Part shown: one piece after another, positions 54,023-63,009 of the stretch
Layout of the letters: every line of letters starts with the position of its first letter
How positions within the stretch are numbered: the first letter of the stretch is position 1
NCBI RefSeq assembly: GCF_022394535.1
Contig: NZ_CP089414.1
Location: 2,728,001-2,792,000 of the forward strand
Source: Dyella terrae
Lineage (GTDB): Bacteria > Pseudomonadota > Gammaproteobacteria > Xanthomonadales > Rhodanobacteraceae
Direction of reading: 5' to 3'
DNA length: 64,000 nucleotides
Position numbers and translations under genes: made by a program
Notes under the pieces: model-generated
Database searches by the model: none
Told to the model about the DNA's origin: nothing
Seen by the model: the letters and a program-made list of their open reading frames with translations, nothing else

Positions 54023-54976
54023 ATGCCCTGGCTCGAACTCTCGCTCACCATCCGCGCCGATCAACAGCCTCGCGTCGAAGAAGCGCTGGATGACCTCAGC
54101 GCGCTGTCCGTCACGCTGCAGGACGCCGATGCGGAGACGCCAGACGAGCAAGCCATCTTCGAACCAGGCGTAGGCGAGCTGCCACTGTGGCCGACCATCA
54201 CGCTCAACGCGCTGTTCGAGGCCGATACGGATCGCCGCGGCCTGGGCGAAGCGCTGGGCGACTTGCTGCCCTGGCTGGAGCCCGACCACATCCAGTTCCG
54301 CGACATCGCCGACCAGGACTGGGAACGCGCCTGGATGGACCAGTTCAAGCCGATGCAATTCGGCCAGCGCCTGTGGATCTATCCGTGGAATATCGAGCCA
54401 CCGGCCGGTAAGGACATCGTCGTGGTACGCCTGGACCCGGGCCTCGCTTTCGGCAGCGGCACGCACCCCACCACCGCGCTGTGCCTCGCATGGCTCGACA
54501 GCCTGGATCTGAAGGGCAAGAGCATCACCGATTTCGGCTGCGGCTCCGGCATCCTCGCCATCGCCGCACTCAAGCTTGGCGCCGCCAGCGCCGTAGGCGT
54601 GGACAACGACCCGCAAGCTCTCACGGCCTCTGCGGACAATGCCGAACGCAACGAAGTGGCGGACCGCCTCGCGCTTTATCTGCCTGAAGATTTCGCGGCC
54701 TCGGCCGCTCCTGCGCATCCTGCGCCCGCGGCACTAGCGCATCCCTGCGCGTCGCCTGCCGACGTCTTCATCGCCAACATCCTCGCCGGCCCGCTCGGCG
54801 AACTGGCGCCCACCTTTGCTACTGCTGCCAAACCCGGTGCACCATTCGCCATCTCCGGCATCCTGCAAGGCCAGGAGGACGAACTGCTGACTCGCTACGC
54901 CGAGTGGTTCGAAGAGCTCCGCGTGGAGACACAGGAAGATTGGGTCCGCATCAGCGGGCGACGCAAGAGTGGCTGA
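54023..54976 (+). CDS. prmA: ribosomal protein L11 methyltransferase
   Basis: PrmA methylates several Lys and the N-terminus of ribosomal protein L11 using SAM. The 317-residue protein has the small N-terminal substrate domain (MPWLELSLTI, VTLQDADAETPDEQAIFEP), the linker FGQRLWIYPW, and a catalytic domain with RLDPGLAFGSGTHPTTALCL, ITDFGCGSGILAIAALKLGA and FIANILAGPLGELAP. About 20 residues rich in Ala/Pro/His (residues 224-245, ASAAPAHPAPAALAHPCA) lie between the usual LPED and ADVFIANIL motifs, longer than in E. coli. The ATG at 54023 fits the family N-terminus. Confidence 0.95.
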   Translation: MPWLELSLTIRADQQPRVEEALDDLSALSVTLQDADAETPDEQAIFEPGVGELPLWPTITLNALFEADTDRRGLGEALGDLLPWLEPDHIQFRDIADQDWERAWMDQFKPMQFGQRLWIYPWNIEPPAGKDIVVVRLDPGLAFGSGTHPTTALCLAWLDSLDLKGKSITDFGCGSGILAIAALKLGAASAVGVDNDPQALTASADNAERNEVADRLALYLPEDFAASAAPAHPAPAALAHPCASPADVFIANILAGPLGELAPTFATAAKPGAPFAISGILQGQEDELLTRYAEWFEELRVETQEDWVRISGRRKSG

Positions 54977-55109
54977 TAGAGCGGCTCTTGTTTCATCACG
55001 CTCCGCATCACCGTAACTGAGTGACCATTCACGATCTGGGCTCATGCGCGGGTGATTTGTCGCGCGCGGTGCACTAGGCTTGCCGTCGAGCCCGATCATT
55101 ACGGTCCGC

Positions 55110-55895
55110 ATGTACGCCCAATGCCCCGGCTGCCTCACCGTGTTCTCCGTGAATACGGAAACGCTTGCGCAGGCGCGCGGCGAAGTCGTGTGCGGACATT
55201 GCGATGCGATCTTCGACGCACTGGCAAGCCTCTGTGACCAGTTGCCGCCGGAACCCTTCCAACAGCTACCGCCACGCACGCTGGACTTGCCGCCACGGCT
55301 CGACCTCGCGGTCTATCGTCCACCTGCCGAGCTCCCCGCCGTCGCGGAGACACCAGCTCCGCACGATGTGCTCGACGAATTTGCCGACCTCGTGGTGGCA
55401 CCGCGTTTCGCGCGCCGGCCGGAGAAAAAACGCCGCTGGCCATGGATCACCGCCTGTACGCTGCTGCTGCTCGGGCTGGCCGCACAGGTCGCCTGGGCCA
55501 AGCGCGACGTATTGATCGCCGACGATACTGCCGGCCCGCTGCTGCGCAGCGCCTGCGCCACGCTAGGCTGTCAACTACCGCTGGTGCAGGACACTTCGCG
55601 CCTGATCATGGTGGCGCGCGACGTACAGGCGCACCCCTCCGTGCCTGGCGCACTGCTCATCACGACGAACCTGCGCAACGACGCACCGTTCGCGCAACCG
55701 TATCCCACCGTATCGATCACGCTGTCCGATGCCAATGGCAACCGGCTCGCCATGCGGCGCCTTCGTCCCACGGAATATCTCAGCGACAACGCCGTGCTGC
55801 AGGCAGGCATACCGCCCGGCGGCAGCGCGGCGCTGATGCTTGAAGTGGAAGATCCGGGCGGCAAGGCTGTCGCCTTTGAATTCGGTTTCGAATAG
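55110..55895 (+). CDS. zinc-ribbon and DUF3426 domain membrane protein
   Basis: A 261-residue protein. The N-terminal zinc ribbon MYAQCPGCLTVFSVN ... VVCGHCDAIFDAL has two CXXC pairs. A Pro-rich linker follows. One membrane segment, WITACTLLLLGLAAQVAWA, lies near residues 112-130. The C-terminal DUF3426 domain follows (LGCQLPLVQDTSRLIMVARDVQAHP, GALLITTNLRNDAPFAQPYP, RRLRPTEYL). Its role is unknown; the family is regularly found between prmA and fis in Xanthomonadales. The ATG at 55110 starts exactly at the zinc ribbon. Confidence 0.9.
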   Translation: MYAQCPGCLTVFSVNTETLAQARGEVVCGHCDAIFDALASLCDQLPPEPFQQLPPRTLDLPPRLDLAVYRPPAELPAVAETPAPHDVLDEFADLVVAPRFARRPEKKRRWPWITACTLLLLGLAAQVAWAKRDVLIADDTAGPLLRSACATLGCQLPLVQDTSRLIMVARDVQAHPSVPGALLITTNLRNDAPFAQPYPTVSITLSDANGNRLAMRRLRPTEYLSDNAVLQAGIPPGGSAALMLEVEDPGGKAVAFEFGFE

Positions 55896-56187
55896 CCATC
55901 CATTCGATCTATTGCCGAAAAAGTGCAAGCGAGCGCACGGTTCTTATCGTCAGTTTCCGCACAGGCACAGGTCGTGCCATCAATGCAAGTGCATGTCCAT
56001 AGGACATTTTGTTTTTGAAGGCCAGATGCCCTCTTACGAACCGGGTACTTAAAATTCTCGGCACGCGAGGGTAAACTCGCTCCTTCGTCTTGTGCTGCAC
56101 CCGGCGTTCCATGCGAGCCGCCGCCCGCGGTATTGCCATAAACATTGCGGTGGCCTACGTAGCCGCCGTGTCAGAACGTGAGGGGAA

Positions 56188-56475
56188 ATGCCCGTGAACG
56201 CCGTAAGACTGCCTGCCAGCGAGTCTCCCAAAGAGACGTCGTCGCAGAGCGCCTTGAGCGAATGCGTCAGCCGCACCGTCCGCCGCTATCTCGCCGACAT
56301 CGGCGATACGGAATGCGACGAGGGCCTGCACGCGCTCGTCATTCGCGAAGTCGAAGGCCCCCTCCTGCGCGAAGTATTGGCCTGGCACGACGGCAACCAG
56401 AGCCGCGCCGCCGCGGTGCTCGGCATCAATCGCGCCACCTTGCGCAAGAAATTGGCCGCACACGGCCTGCTCTGA
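56188..56475 (+). CDS. fis: DNA-binding protein Fis
   Basis: A 95-residue nucleoid-associated protein. The C-terminal part LREVLAWHDGNQSRAAAVLGINRATLRKKLAAHGLL is the Fis helix-turn-helix in nearly canonical form. The N-terminal beta-hairpin arm (LSECVSRTVRRYLADIGD) is present. Fis controls rRNA promoters and recombination as a dimer. The Shine-Dalgarno GAGGGG lies just upstream. There is no dusB upstream as in E. coli; here fis follows the DUF3426 gene after a 292-bp gap in which no clear element was found. Confidence 0.95.
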   Translation: MPVNAVRLPASESPKETSSQSALSECVSRTVRRYLADIGDTECDEGLHALVIREVEGPLLREVLAWHDGNQSRAAAVLGINRATLRKKLAAHGLL

Positions 56476-56524
56476 AGGGACGCCGCTCGCTCGCGCACGG
56501 AATCGCGCGACTGGATCGAAAGCC

Positions 56525-56977
56525 ATGACCCTGCCCATTTCGATTCGTGCCGCATCGGCGGCCGACGAACCCCGCATCACGGAAGTGTGGGAAGCGGCAG
56601 TTCGCGCCACACATGATTTTCTTGCGGAAGAGGACATCATCTTCTTCCGCTCCTTCCTGCCGCATATCTTTGGACGGCTAAACGTGCGCGTGATCGAACG
56701 CGACGGCCACGTGGAAGGCTTTATCGCCACTAACGGCCACCACGTCGAAGCCTTGTTCGTAAACCCCACACTGCACGGCCAAGGCCTGGGGCGTCGCCTG
56801 CTCGATCAGGTGATCACCGAGGCGCCCTCGCACCCGGCCTGGACCACGGACGTAAACGAGCAGAACCCCCAAGCCGTGCGCTTCTATCGGCGCTACGGCT
56901 TCGTGGAAATGGGACGCTCCGAACTGGACGGCAGCGGACGCCCATTTCCGCTGTTGCACCTGGTACTGCGCGCCTAA
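56525..56977 (+). CDS. GNAT family N-acetyltransferase
   Basis: A 150-residue acetyl-CoA-dependent acyltransferase. IRAASAADEPRITEVWEAAVRAT starts the fold. LFVNPTLHGQGLGRRLLDQV holds the acetyl-CoA pyrophosphate loop (Q/R-x-x-G-x-G/A pattern as HGQGLGRR). NPQAVRFYRRYGFVEMGR is the C-terminal motif. It resembles YjaB/acetyltransferase-1 types; the substrate is unknown. It lies between fis and purH, which is not part of the conserved order, so it may be a later insertion. Confidence 0.88.
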   Translation: MTLPISIRAASAADEPRITEVWEAAVRATHDFLAEEDIIFFRSFLPHIFGRLNVRVIERDGHVEGFIATNGHHVEALFVNPTLHGQGLGRRLLDQVITEAPSHPAWTTDVNEQNPQAVRFYRRYGFVEMGRSELDGSGRPFPLLHLVLRA

Positions 56978-57012
56978 AGAAGGCCAAACCGCGCGCCCGA
57001 GAGCGCTGGGTC

Positions 57013-57018
57013 TATAAT
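57013..57018 (+). promoter_or_regulatory. candidate -10 element for purH
   Basis: A perfect TATAAT lies 31 bp before the purH ATG. No -35 match is found at 16-18 bp, so an activator or an unusual -35 would be needed. Confidence 0.4.
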
Positions 57019-57048
57019 TGAGGTCTTTCCCTCTCAGGAACATGCCTC

Positions 57049-58659
57049 ATGTCCGCCGCGTCCCCGGCACCGATTCGCCGTGCCTTGCTTAGCGTCTCCG
57101 ATAAACAGGGCCTGCTCGATCTCGCCCGCCGCCTGTCCGCCAAGGGCGTGGAGCTGCTTTCCACCGGCGGCAGCGCCAAAGCGATACGCGATGCGGGCAT
57201 CCCGGTAAAAGATGTGAGCGAACTCACCGGCTTTCCCGAGATCATGGACGGTCGCGTCAAGACGCTACACCCCAAGGTGCATGGCGGCCTGCTGGGTCGT
57301 CGCGGCGTCGACGCCGGCGTGATGGCGGAACTGGACATCGCACCGATCGACCTGCTGGTGCTCAACCTCTATCCGTTCGAGCAGACCGTGGCCCGCGCTG
57401 ACTGCACGCTGGAAGACGCCATCGAGAACATCGACATCGGCGGCCCGGCCATGCTGCGCTCCGCCGCGAAGAACTGGAACGACGTGGGCGTGCTTACCTC
57501 ACCCGACCAGTACGACGAAGCGCTGGCGGAGATCGAAGCGCACGGCGGCCTCTCGCGCGCCACGCGTTTCAAGCTCGCAGTCGCCGCGTTCAACCGCGTG
57601 TCCAACTACGACGGTGCGATCAGCGACTATCTCTCCGCACTCAAGCTCAACGACGACTTCGACGCCATCGCCGGCCATGACGCGTTCCCCGCGCAGACCA
57701 ATGGCCGCTTCGTCAAGCTGATGGACCTGCGCTACGGAGAGAACCCGCACCAGCAGGCTGCGTTCTACCGCGACCTGTATCCCGCGCCGGGCACGCTGGC
57801 CACGTTCCGCCAACTGCAGGGCAAAGAGCTCTCCTTCAACAACATCGCCGACTCGGACGCTGCGTGGGAATGCGTGCGCAGCTTTACCAAGCCGGCCTGC
57901 GTGATCGTGAAACACGCCAACCCGTGCGGCGTGGCAGTGAGCCTTGACGGTATCGGCCACGCCTACGACCTGGCTTACCAGACCGACCCCACCTCCGCCT
58001 TCGGCGGCATCATTGCCTTCAACCGCATCGTGGATGCGGCGACCGCAAAGGCCATTGTCGATCGCCAGTTCGTTGAAGTGGTGCTGGCGCCGGGTTATGA
58101 AGACGACGCACTCAAAGTCTTCGCCAAGAAAGCCAACGTGCGCGTGCTGGAAATTCCGCCACCGGCCGATGGCGACCTCACCAAGGCACATCCGGGCAAC
58201 GACTCCCGTCGCGTAGGCTCGGGCTTGCTTATCCAGACCGCCGACCGCGCGACAGTAAAGCCCGAAGACCTGAAGATCGTCACCAAGCGCGCGCCGACGC
58301 CCGCCGAGATCGACGACCTGATCTTCGCCTGGAAGGTAGCCAAGTACGTCAAGAGCAACGCCATCGTGTACGCGAAGAACCGCCAGACCATCGGCGTGGG
58401 CGCAGGCCAGATGAGCCGCGTGTATAGCGCGAAGATCGCTGGCATCAAGGCCGCCGACGAGAAGCTGGAAGTGCGCGGCTCGGTGATGGCATCGGATGCG
58501 TTTTTCCCGTTCCGCGATGGCATTGATGCTGCGGCTGCGGCGGGTATCAGCGCGGTGATCCAGCCGGGTGGCTCGATGCGTGATGCAGAGGTGATTGCTG
58601 CTGCGGATGAGCATGGTATGGCGATGGTGTTTACTGGGATTCGCCACTTCCGCCATTGA
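57049..58659 (+). CDS. purH: bifunctional AICAR transformylase / IMP cyclohydrolase
   Basis: PurH catalyses the last two steps of IMP synthesis. The 536-residue protein has the N-terminal IMP cyclohydrolase domain ([58 protein letters not shown]). The C-terminal transformylase domain shows [25 protein letters not shown] (catalytic Lys-His), [24 protein letters not shown] and FFPFRDGID. Length is standard. purD, usually adjacent, is not found downstream; a repeat block follows instead. Confidence 0.97.
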   Translation: MSAASPAPIRRALLSVSDKQGLLDLARRLSAKGVELLSTGGSAKAIRDAGIPVKDVSELTGFPEIMDGRVKTLHPKVHGGLLGRRGVDAGVMAELDIAPIDLLVLNLYPFEQTVARADCTLEDAIENIDIGGPAMLRSAAKNWNDVGVLTSPDQYDEALAEIEAHGGLSRATRFKLAVAAFNRVSNYDGAISDYLSALKLNDDFDAIAGHDAFPAQTNGRFVKLMDLRYGENPHQQAAFYRDLYPAPGTLATFRQLQGKELSFNNIADSDAAWECVRSFTKPACVIVKHANPCGVAVSLDGIGHAYDLAYQTDPTSAFGGIIAFNRIVDAATAKAIVDRQFVEVVLAPGYEDDALKVFAKKANVRVLEIPPPADGDLTKAHPGNDSRRVGSGLLIQTADRATVKPEDLKIVTKRAPTPAEIDDLIFAWKVAKYVKSNAIVYAKNRQTIGVGAGQMSRVYSAKIAGIKAADEKLEVRGSVMASDAFFPFRDGIDAAAAAGISAVIQPGGSMRDAEVIAAADEHGMAMVFTGIRHFRH

Positions 58660-58781
58660 TCGCGCTTGTGCCGTCTCTCCTTTTGGGGTGAAGGGTCAAT
58701 CTGGCCTCGCCGTTTCGGCGGATTCGAGAATTCTGCTTGGATCGAGCTAGTGCGACGCTGAAAGAACTCCTCAGTTCTCTC

Positions 58782-59699
58782 CTCTCCCCTTCGGGGAGAG
58801 GGTTGGGGTGAGGGGCGGGTGCTCGCCTCGGCGTTTCATCTTTGCCGTCGTCCCGGCGTAGGCCGGGACCCAGTAGCCGTGAGTGTGGATATCGCCTCGT
58901 GCGTTACAGCGACCTGGCCGCTTACGCAGCGGGCGTTTCGATCGTCTGCCGACGACGCGAAGCTAGTCCCGTGGGACGCTCGAGTCACTTTTCTTTGTTG
59001 GCCCAAAGAAAAGTAACCCGAAGAAATGGCCTGACAGGCCAACGCCCGCAGCATGTCGATGGGATAAGCCCGAGCGGGTGAGAAACGTTGCTGCTTGGCA
59101 ACCTTTGCCACTACACAGTGGGTACTTCGAAGCGCTTCGCAACGCGCCATAGCGGAGAGGACTTAAAGCAGTCTTCGCTATGCCTCTCGACCGCTGTGGA
59201 GAACTCGCCACGTTAGGGCATCGCCCCCCCCCCCTTCCTCGACTTTGAGCATCTGAGCAGGAGCAACGCGACCTGCCGCAATGCGATGTGCAGCTCCGCT
59301 GCACGAGCCGTCGGCTCGGCGCTTTTGACCTTCGGGCCCCCTGTGCGGCGGTGAGGGGTGGACGAAAAGGCCCGCAGGGGGGATCGGCAAGGATGCCGAT
59401 CCCTTTTCGCCAGGGCAGGAAGCCCTGTCGAAAAGCCCGGCCGCCCCTCACGAACTGGCCGGCTTCGCCGGCCAGCGCCAAGTGGGGGTGCCCTTTCTTT
59501 GGGTTACTTTTCTTGGGCAAGCAAAGAAAAGTGACTCGGCCTCCGGTAGGAGGGCGAAAGCCCGCCGCAGGCGAGCCAGGTCGCTGTATCGCGACAACCG
59601 GGCGAAAAGTCACTGGACCCCTGCCTGCGCAGGGGTGACGACACAAACGGTGAGGCTAGATTGACCCCTCACCCCAACCCTCTCCCCGGAGGGAGAGGG
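58782..59699. repeat. large nested inverted repeat block without genes
   Basis: Four segments on the left recur in inverted order on the right: A 58782-58815 with 59665-59699 (CTCTCCCCTTCGGGGAGAGG type), B 58845-58876 with 59608-59640 (REP-like), C 58901-58945 with 59551-59598 (ACAGCGACCTGG), and D 58981-59027 with 59493-59539 (GTCACTTTTCTTTG and AAAGAAAAGTAACCC). The interior (about 470 bp) holds small hairpins, such as GGGATCGGCA/TGCCGATCCC, and a run of 11 C at 59224-59234. The gene-free interval as a whole is 58660-59757. Frames inside it look spurious. Confidence 0.85.
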
Positions 59700-59757
59700 A
59701 GCAAAAGCGACATCGCTCACACCAACATAGCTCAAGCCAGAACAGCAAAGAAAACCC

Positions 59758-60768
59758 TCAGCGCACCACCTGCGCCTCCTCCGACCCACCACCACACTCA
59801 AGCTCCACCGGCCTCGCCGCATACTTCCGCGCCAACACCGCACACGTCATCAACTGAATCTGATGAAACAACATGATCGGCAACACGATCGTGCCCAGCG
59901 GATGCCCCGCGAACAACACCTTCGCCATCGGCACACCACTCGCCAAACTCTTCTTCGAGCCGCAGAACACAATAGTGATTTCATCCTCGCGACTGAATCC
60001 CAGTGCGCGCGAACCATATCGCGTGATAAGCAACGCAATCGCAAGCAGAACCACGTTGACCACCAGCAGGCCTCCAAGCACAGGCAGCGGGATCTGCTTC
60101 CACAAGCCCTGCAGTACCGCTGCGCTGAAAGCCGTGTAGACCACCAGCAAGATCGAACCCTGGTCGACGTACGACAGCAGCGCTCGATTGCGCTCGACCC
60201 ACCGACCGATCCAACGCTGCGCCACCTGACCGGCTACAAACGGCACCAGCAGTTGCAGCACGATGGCGCCAATCGAATCCCAGTTCATCCCATTCTGCCC
60301 GTGCGATTCCAACATCACGCCCACCAGCAGCGGGGTGATAAAGATGCCGAGCAAGCTCGATGCGGAGGCCGAACAGATCGCCGCGGGTACATTGCCGCGC
60401 GCCATCGAAGTAAACGCGATGGACGACTGCACCGTCGACGGCAGCGTGCACAGGAACAGCACGCCCAGATAAAGCGACGGATTCACCAGCGGCTGCAGCA
60501 CAGGGCGCAGCAACAAGCCCAGTACAGGGAACAGCACGAAGGTGCTGGCCAGCACAGTGAGGTGCAAGCGCCAATGCGTCATGCCGGCCACCACCGCTTC
60601 GCGGGACAGCTTGGCGCCATGCAAAAAGAACAACAGCGCGATCGCCAGATCGGTAAGCACGTTGAACACGCTCGCCGTGGTGCCGCGACAAGGCAGCAGG
60701 CTGGCCAGCAGCACGGTGACGATCAGGGCGCAGGTGAAGCGATCGGGCAGGAAGCGACGCAGGAACAT
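59758..60768 (-). CDS. bile acid:sodium symporter family (SBF-like) transporter
   Basis: A 336-residue membrane protein with about ten hydrophobic segments in the BASS/SBF_like fold. Signature parts are TDLAIALLFFLHGAKLSREAV, TLPSTVQSSIAFTSMARGN and VFCGSKKSLASGVPMAKVLF with the crossover-helix residues. Bacterial members carry organic acids or bile-acid-like anions with sodium; the substrate is unknown. It is divergent from a LysR regulator with a palindrome between them, so it is the likely regulated gene. The C-terminus ends in a short polar tail. Confidence 0.9.
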   Translation of the reverse strand: MFLRRFLPDRFTCALIVTVLLASLLPCRGTTASVFNVLTDLAIALLFFLHGAKLSREAVVAGMTHWRLHLTVLASTFVLFPVLGLLLRPVLQPLVNPSLYLGVLFLCTLPSTVQSSIAFTSMARGNVPAAICSASASSLLGIFITPLLVGVMLESHGQNGMNWDSIGAIVLQLLVPFVAGQVAQRWIGRWVERNRALLSYVDQGSILLVVYTAFSAAVLQGLWKQIPLPVLGGLLVVNVVLLAIALLITRYGSRALGFSREDEITIVFCGSKKSLASGVPMAKVLFAGHPLGTIVLPIMLFHQIQLMTCAVLARKYAARPVELECGGGSEEAQVVR

Positions 60769-60819
60769 GGCCGTAGGGAACGCATCGGGGAATTGCCGCT
60801 ATTGGACCGCCAGGTCATT

Positions 60820-60840
60820 GATAAATCAAATCGTTTTATC
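60820..60840. promoter_or_regulatory. candidate LysR-type operator
   Basis: GATAAA (60820-60825) and TTTATC (60835-60840) form an inverted repeat with a 9-bp centre, in the 95-bp gap between the divergent transporter and LysR genes. AT-rich dyads of this kind are typical LysR sites. Confidence 0.5.
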
Positions 60841-60863
60841 TGATTCACTGATACCATATAGGC

Positions 60864-61754
60864 ATGAATATCAGCCTGCGCCAGCTGCGTGCCTTTCTCG
60901 CGGTGGCTCGTCAGCAGCATTTTCGCCGGGCTGCGGAGAGCCTGCACCTGAGCCAGCCCGCCGTGAGTCGCTATATCGCCGACCTGGAAGCCGAGCTGGG
61001 TATCCGTCTGTTCGATCGCACCACCCGCGAAGTGGTGCCCACCGACGCCGGCCGCTACCTGGAAAGCGCGATCGGTCGCGTGCTGGACGAACTGGAGGGC
61101 GTGCTTTCGCATGTGCACTCAGAAAGTGAGCGCAAGCGTGGCAAGGTGCACGTCGCGTCGGTCCCCACCCTCTCCGCCGGGCTGATGCCCACCTGCATCG
61201 CAGAGTGCGCCGCGCTCTATCCGGAGCTCACCATCCAGTTGCACGACCAGGCGCAGACCCTGGTGCTGGACAGCGTACGCGGCGGCGAAGTGGATTTCGG
61301 CGTCGCCATCGATCCGCCCCTGACCGGCGAATTCGATATCGAGCTGCTGCTGCGCGATCCGTTCGTGCTGGTGTGCCGTCCCGAGCATCCACTGGCCCAA
61401 CTGGACCGCGTACCCTGGCGCAAGCTGCAGGGGCAACCGCTGATCCTGCTCGATTACTCCTCGGGCAGCCGCCGCCTGATTGACCACGCGTTCGCCAGCC
61501 GCGGCATTGAGGCGAACGTTGTGCAACAGACCGGCCACACGCTCACAGCCTTCCGCATGGTGGAGGCCGGCTTGGGCATCAGTGTCAGTCCGGCGCTCGC
61601 TCCACCGCCTCCCACGCTGGTAACGCGCCCGCTGACGCCACAGGAAAGCCGCGAGGTGGTGCTGATCAAGCGCAAGCAACGCTCGCTCTCGCCATTGGCG
61701 GCACTGGTGTGGGAGCAACTGAGCACGCTGAGCAAAGGCGTACCGTCTCTGTAG
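60864..61754 (+). CDS. LysR family transcriptional regulator
   Basis: A 296-residue regulator. The winged helix is MNISLRQLRAFLAVARQQHFRRAAESLHLSQPAVSRYIADLEAELG in three typical blocks (residues 1-60). The ligand-binding domain (about 90-296) starts KVHVASVPTLSAGLMPTCI and includes LVCRPEHPLAQLDRVPW and MVEAGLGISVSPALA. It most likely controls the divergent SBF-like transporter and perhaps the GST gene that follows on the same strand. The ligand is unknown. Its start codon follows AT-rich sequence without a clear Shine-Dalgarno. Confidence 0.93.
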   Translation: MNISLRQLRAFLAVARQQHFRRAAESLHLSQPAVSRYIADLEAELGIRLFDRTTREVVPTDAGRYLESAIGRVLDELEGVLSHVHSESERKRGKVHVASVPTLSAGLMPTCIAECAALYPELTIQLHDQAQTLVLDSVRGGEVDFGVAIDPPLTGEFDIELLLRDPFVLVCRPEHPLAQLDRVPWRKLQGQPLILLDYSSGSRRLIDHAFASRGIEANVVQQTGHTLTAFRMVEAGLGISVSPALAPPPPTLVTRPLTPQESREVVLIKRKQRSLSPLAALVWEQLSTLSKGVPSL

Positions 61755-61827
61755 CAACACATCCGCCGCTCACGCTTCCTTGAATGCTCGCCGCCTAGCC
61801 TCGGCGTTTTCCACGAAGACTTTCGCC

Positions 61828-62538
61828 ATGCGCTACGAGCTCTACTACTGGACTGGCATCCAAGGCCGCGGCGAATTCGTCCGCCTTGCCTTGGAAGACG
61901 CAGGCGCGGCCTACACCGACGTCGCGCGCGTGAAAGGAGATCACGCCATCATGCCGTTTCTGCGCGGCGAGCGCCCTGGTGCCCTGCCCTTCGCACCACC
62001 GTTCCTTCGTGCCGGACGCCAGGTCATTGCGCAGACGGCGAACATCCTCGCTTTTCTCGCACCGAGGCACGGCCTGGTACCCGCGTCCGCAACTGGTCAG
62101 GTCTACGCGATGCAATTGCAGCAGACCGTTTCCGACATCGTCGCGGAAGTGCACGACACGCACCATCCGATCTCAGTCGAGGAATACTACGAAGAGCAAC
62201 GCGCCGAGGCACGCAAACGCGCGGCAGCCTTCTGCACGCAACGCATGCCGAAATACCTGGGTTACTTCGAGCAAGTGCTGGAGCGCGGCGATGGGCAACA
62301 CGCCATCGGGCGCAAGCACTCGTACGTGGACCTGTCGCTGTTCCAGCTGATGTCCGGGTTGGACTATGCGTTCCCCAACACCATGAAGGGTCTACGCCGC
62401 CGCACCGCCCGACTGCGTGCACTACACGACCGCGTGGCAGCGCGACCGAACATCTCCGCCTATCTGGCGTCGGATCGACGCATTCCGTTCAATGAAGATG
62501 GCATCTTTCGCCACTATCCCGAGCTGGATGAATGCTGA
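61828..62538 (+). CDS. glutathione S-transferase (sigma-like)
   Basis: A 236-residue GST. The N-terminal domain MRYELYYWTGIQGRGEFVRLALEDAGAAY carries the Tyr of the catalytic site (ELYYW, then GRGE). LPFAPPFLRAGRQVIAQTANILAFLA is the glutathione-binding segment. The C-terminal all-helical domain has KHSYVDLSLFQLMSGLDYAFP. The ATG at 61828 matches family N-termini; a longer frame to 61780 exists. It follows the LysR gene by 73 bp and could be controlled with it. The substrate is unknown. Confidence 0.9.
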   Translation: MRYELYYWTGIQGRGEFVRLALEDAGAAYTDVARVKGDHAIMPFLRGERPGALPFAPPFLRAGRQVIAQTANILAFLAPRHGLVPASATGQVYAMQLQQTVSDIVAEVHDTHHPISVEEYYEEQRAEARKRAAAFCTQRMPKYLGYFEQVLERGDGQHAIGRKHSYVDLSLFQLMSGLDYAFPNTMKGLRRRTARLRALHDRVAARPNISAYLASDRRIPFNEDGIFRHYPELDEC

Positions 62539-62541
62539 GGC

Positions 62542-62973
62542 TCAGAACACCGCGATGATGATGGCGCCGGTCACGATGAGCCCGCCGCCAATGGCCAGCG
62601 GCCAGCTCAGCTGCTCGCCCAGCAGCACGATGCCAAGCACGATGGCGATGGCAACGCTCAGCTTGTCGATGGGCGCCACCTTGCTGATCGGCCCCAGCTG
62701 CAGCGCGCGGTAATAGCAAAGCCACGAGAGACCCGTGGCGATACCCGAAAGCACCAGGAATACCCAGCTGCTCACGGGCAGGCCGGTCGGGCGTGCCCAT
62801 TCATTCCTCAAACTGAGAATGCCGGCCGTCACCAGCAGGATCACGATGGTGCGAATGAAGGTGGCGAGGTTGGAGTTGATCCCCGCCACGCCCATCTTGC
62901 CGAACAGCGCCGTAAGCGCCGCGAAAAACGCCGAACCCAGCGCGAAGAGCAACCAGCTCTCGCGCAGGTTCAT
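62542..62973 (-). CDS. EamA family single-repeat transporter
   Basis: A 143-residue membrane protein with five hydrophobic segments, one EamA repeat rather than the usual two. Family parts are FALGSAFFAALTALFGKMGVAGINSNLATFIRT and LSWLCYYRALQLGPISKVAPIDKLSVAIAIVLG. Such half-size DMT proteins work as dimers. The substrate is unknown. It is convergent with the GST gene, 3 bp apart. Confidence 0.9.
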   Translation of the reverse strand: MNLRESWLLFALGSAFFAALTALFGKMGVAGINSNLATFIRTIVILLVTAGILSLRNEWARPTGLPVSSWVFLVLSGIATGLSWLCYYRALQLGPISKVAPIDKLSVAIAIVLGIVLLGEQLSWPLAIGGGLIVTGAIIIAVF

Positions 62974-63009
62974 ACCAACTCGCTCGGCAGCGTGGTCATG
63001 CGCGGCTAA

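Noticed and set aside
58963..59646. A 227-codon open frame on the minus strand in the repeat block
   Set aside because: It runs through the D, C and B repeat arms and is Arg/Pro/Ser rich with no family features. Frames of this kind over the AAAGAAAAGTAACCC repeat are typical spurious annotations.
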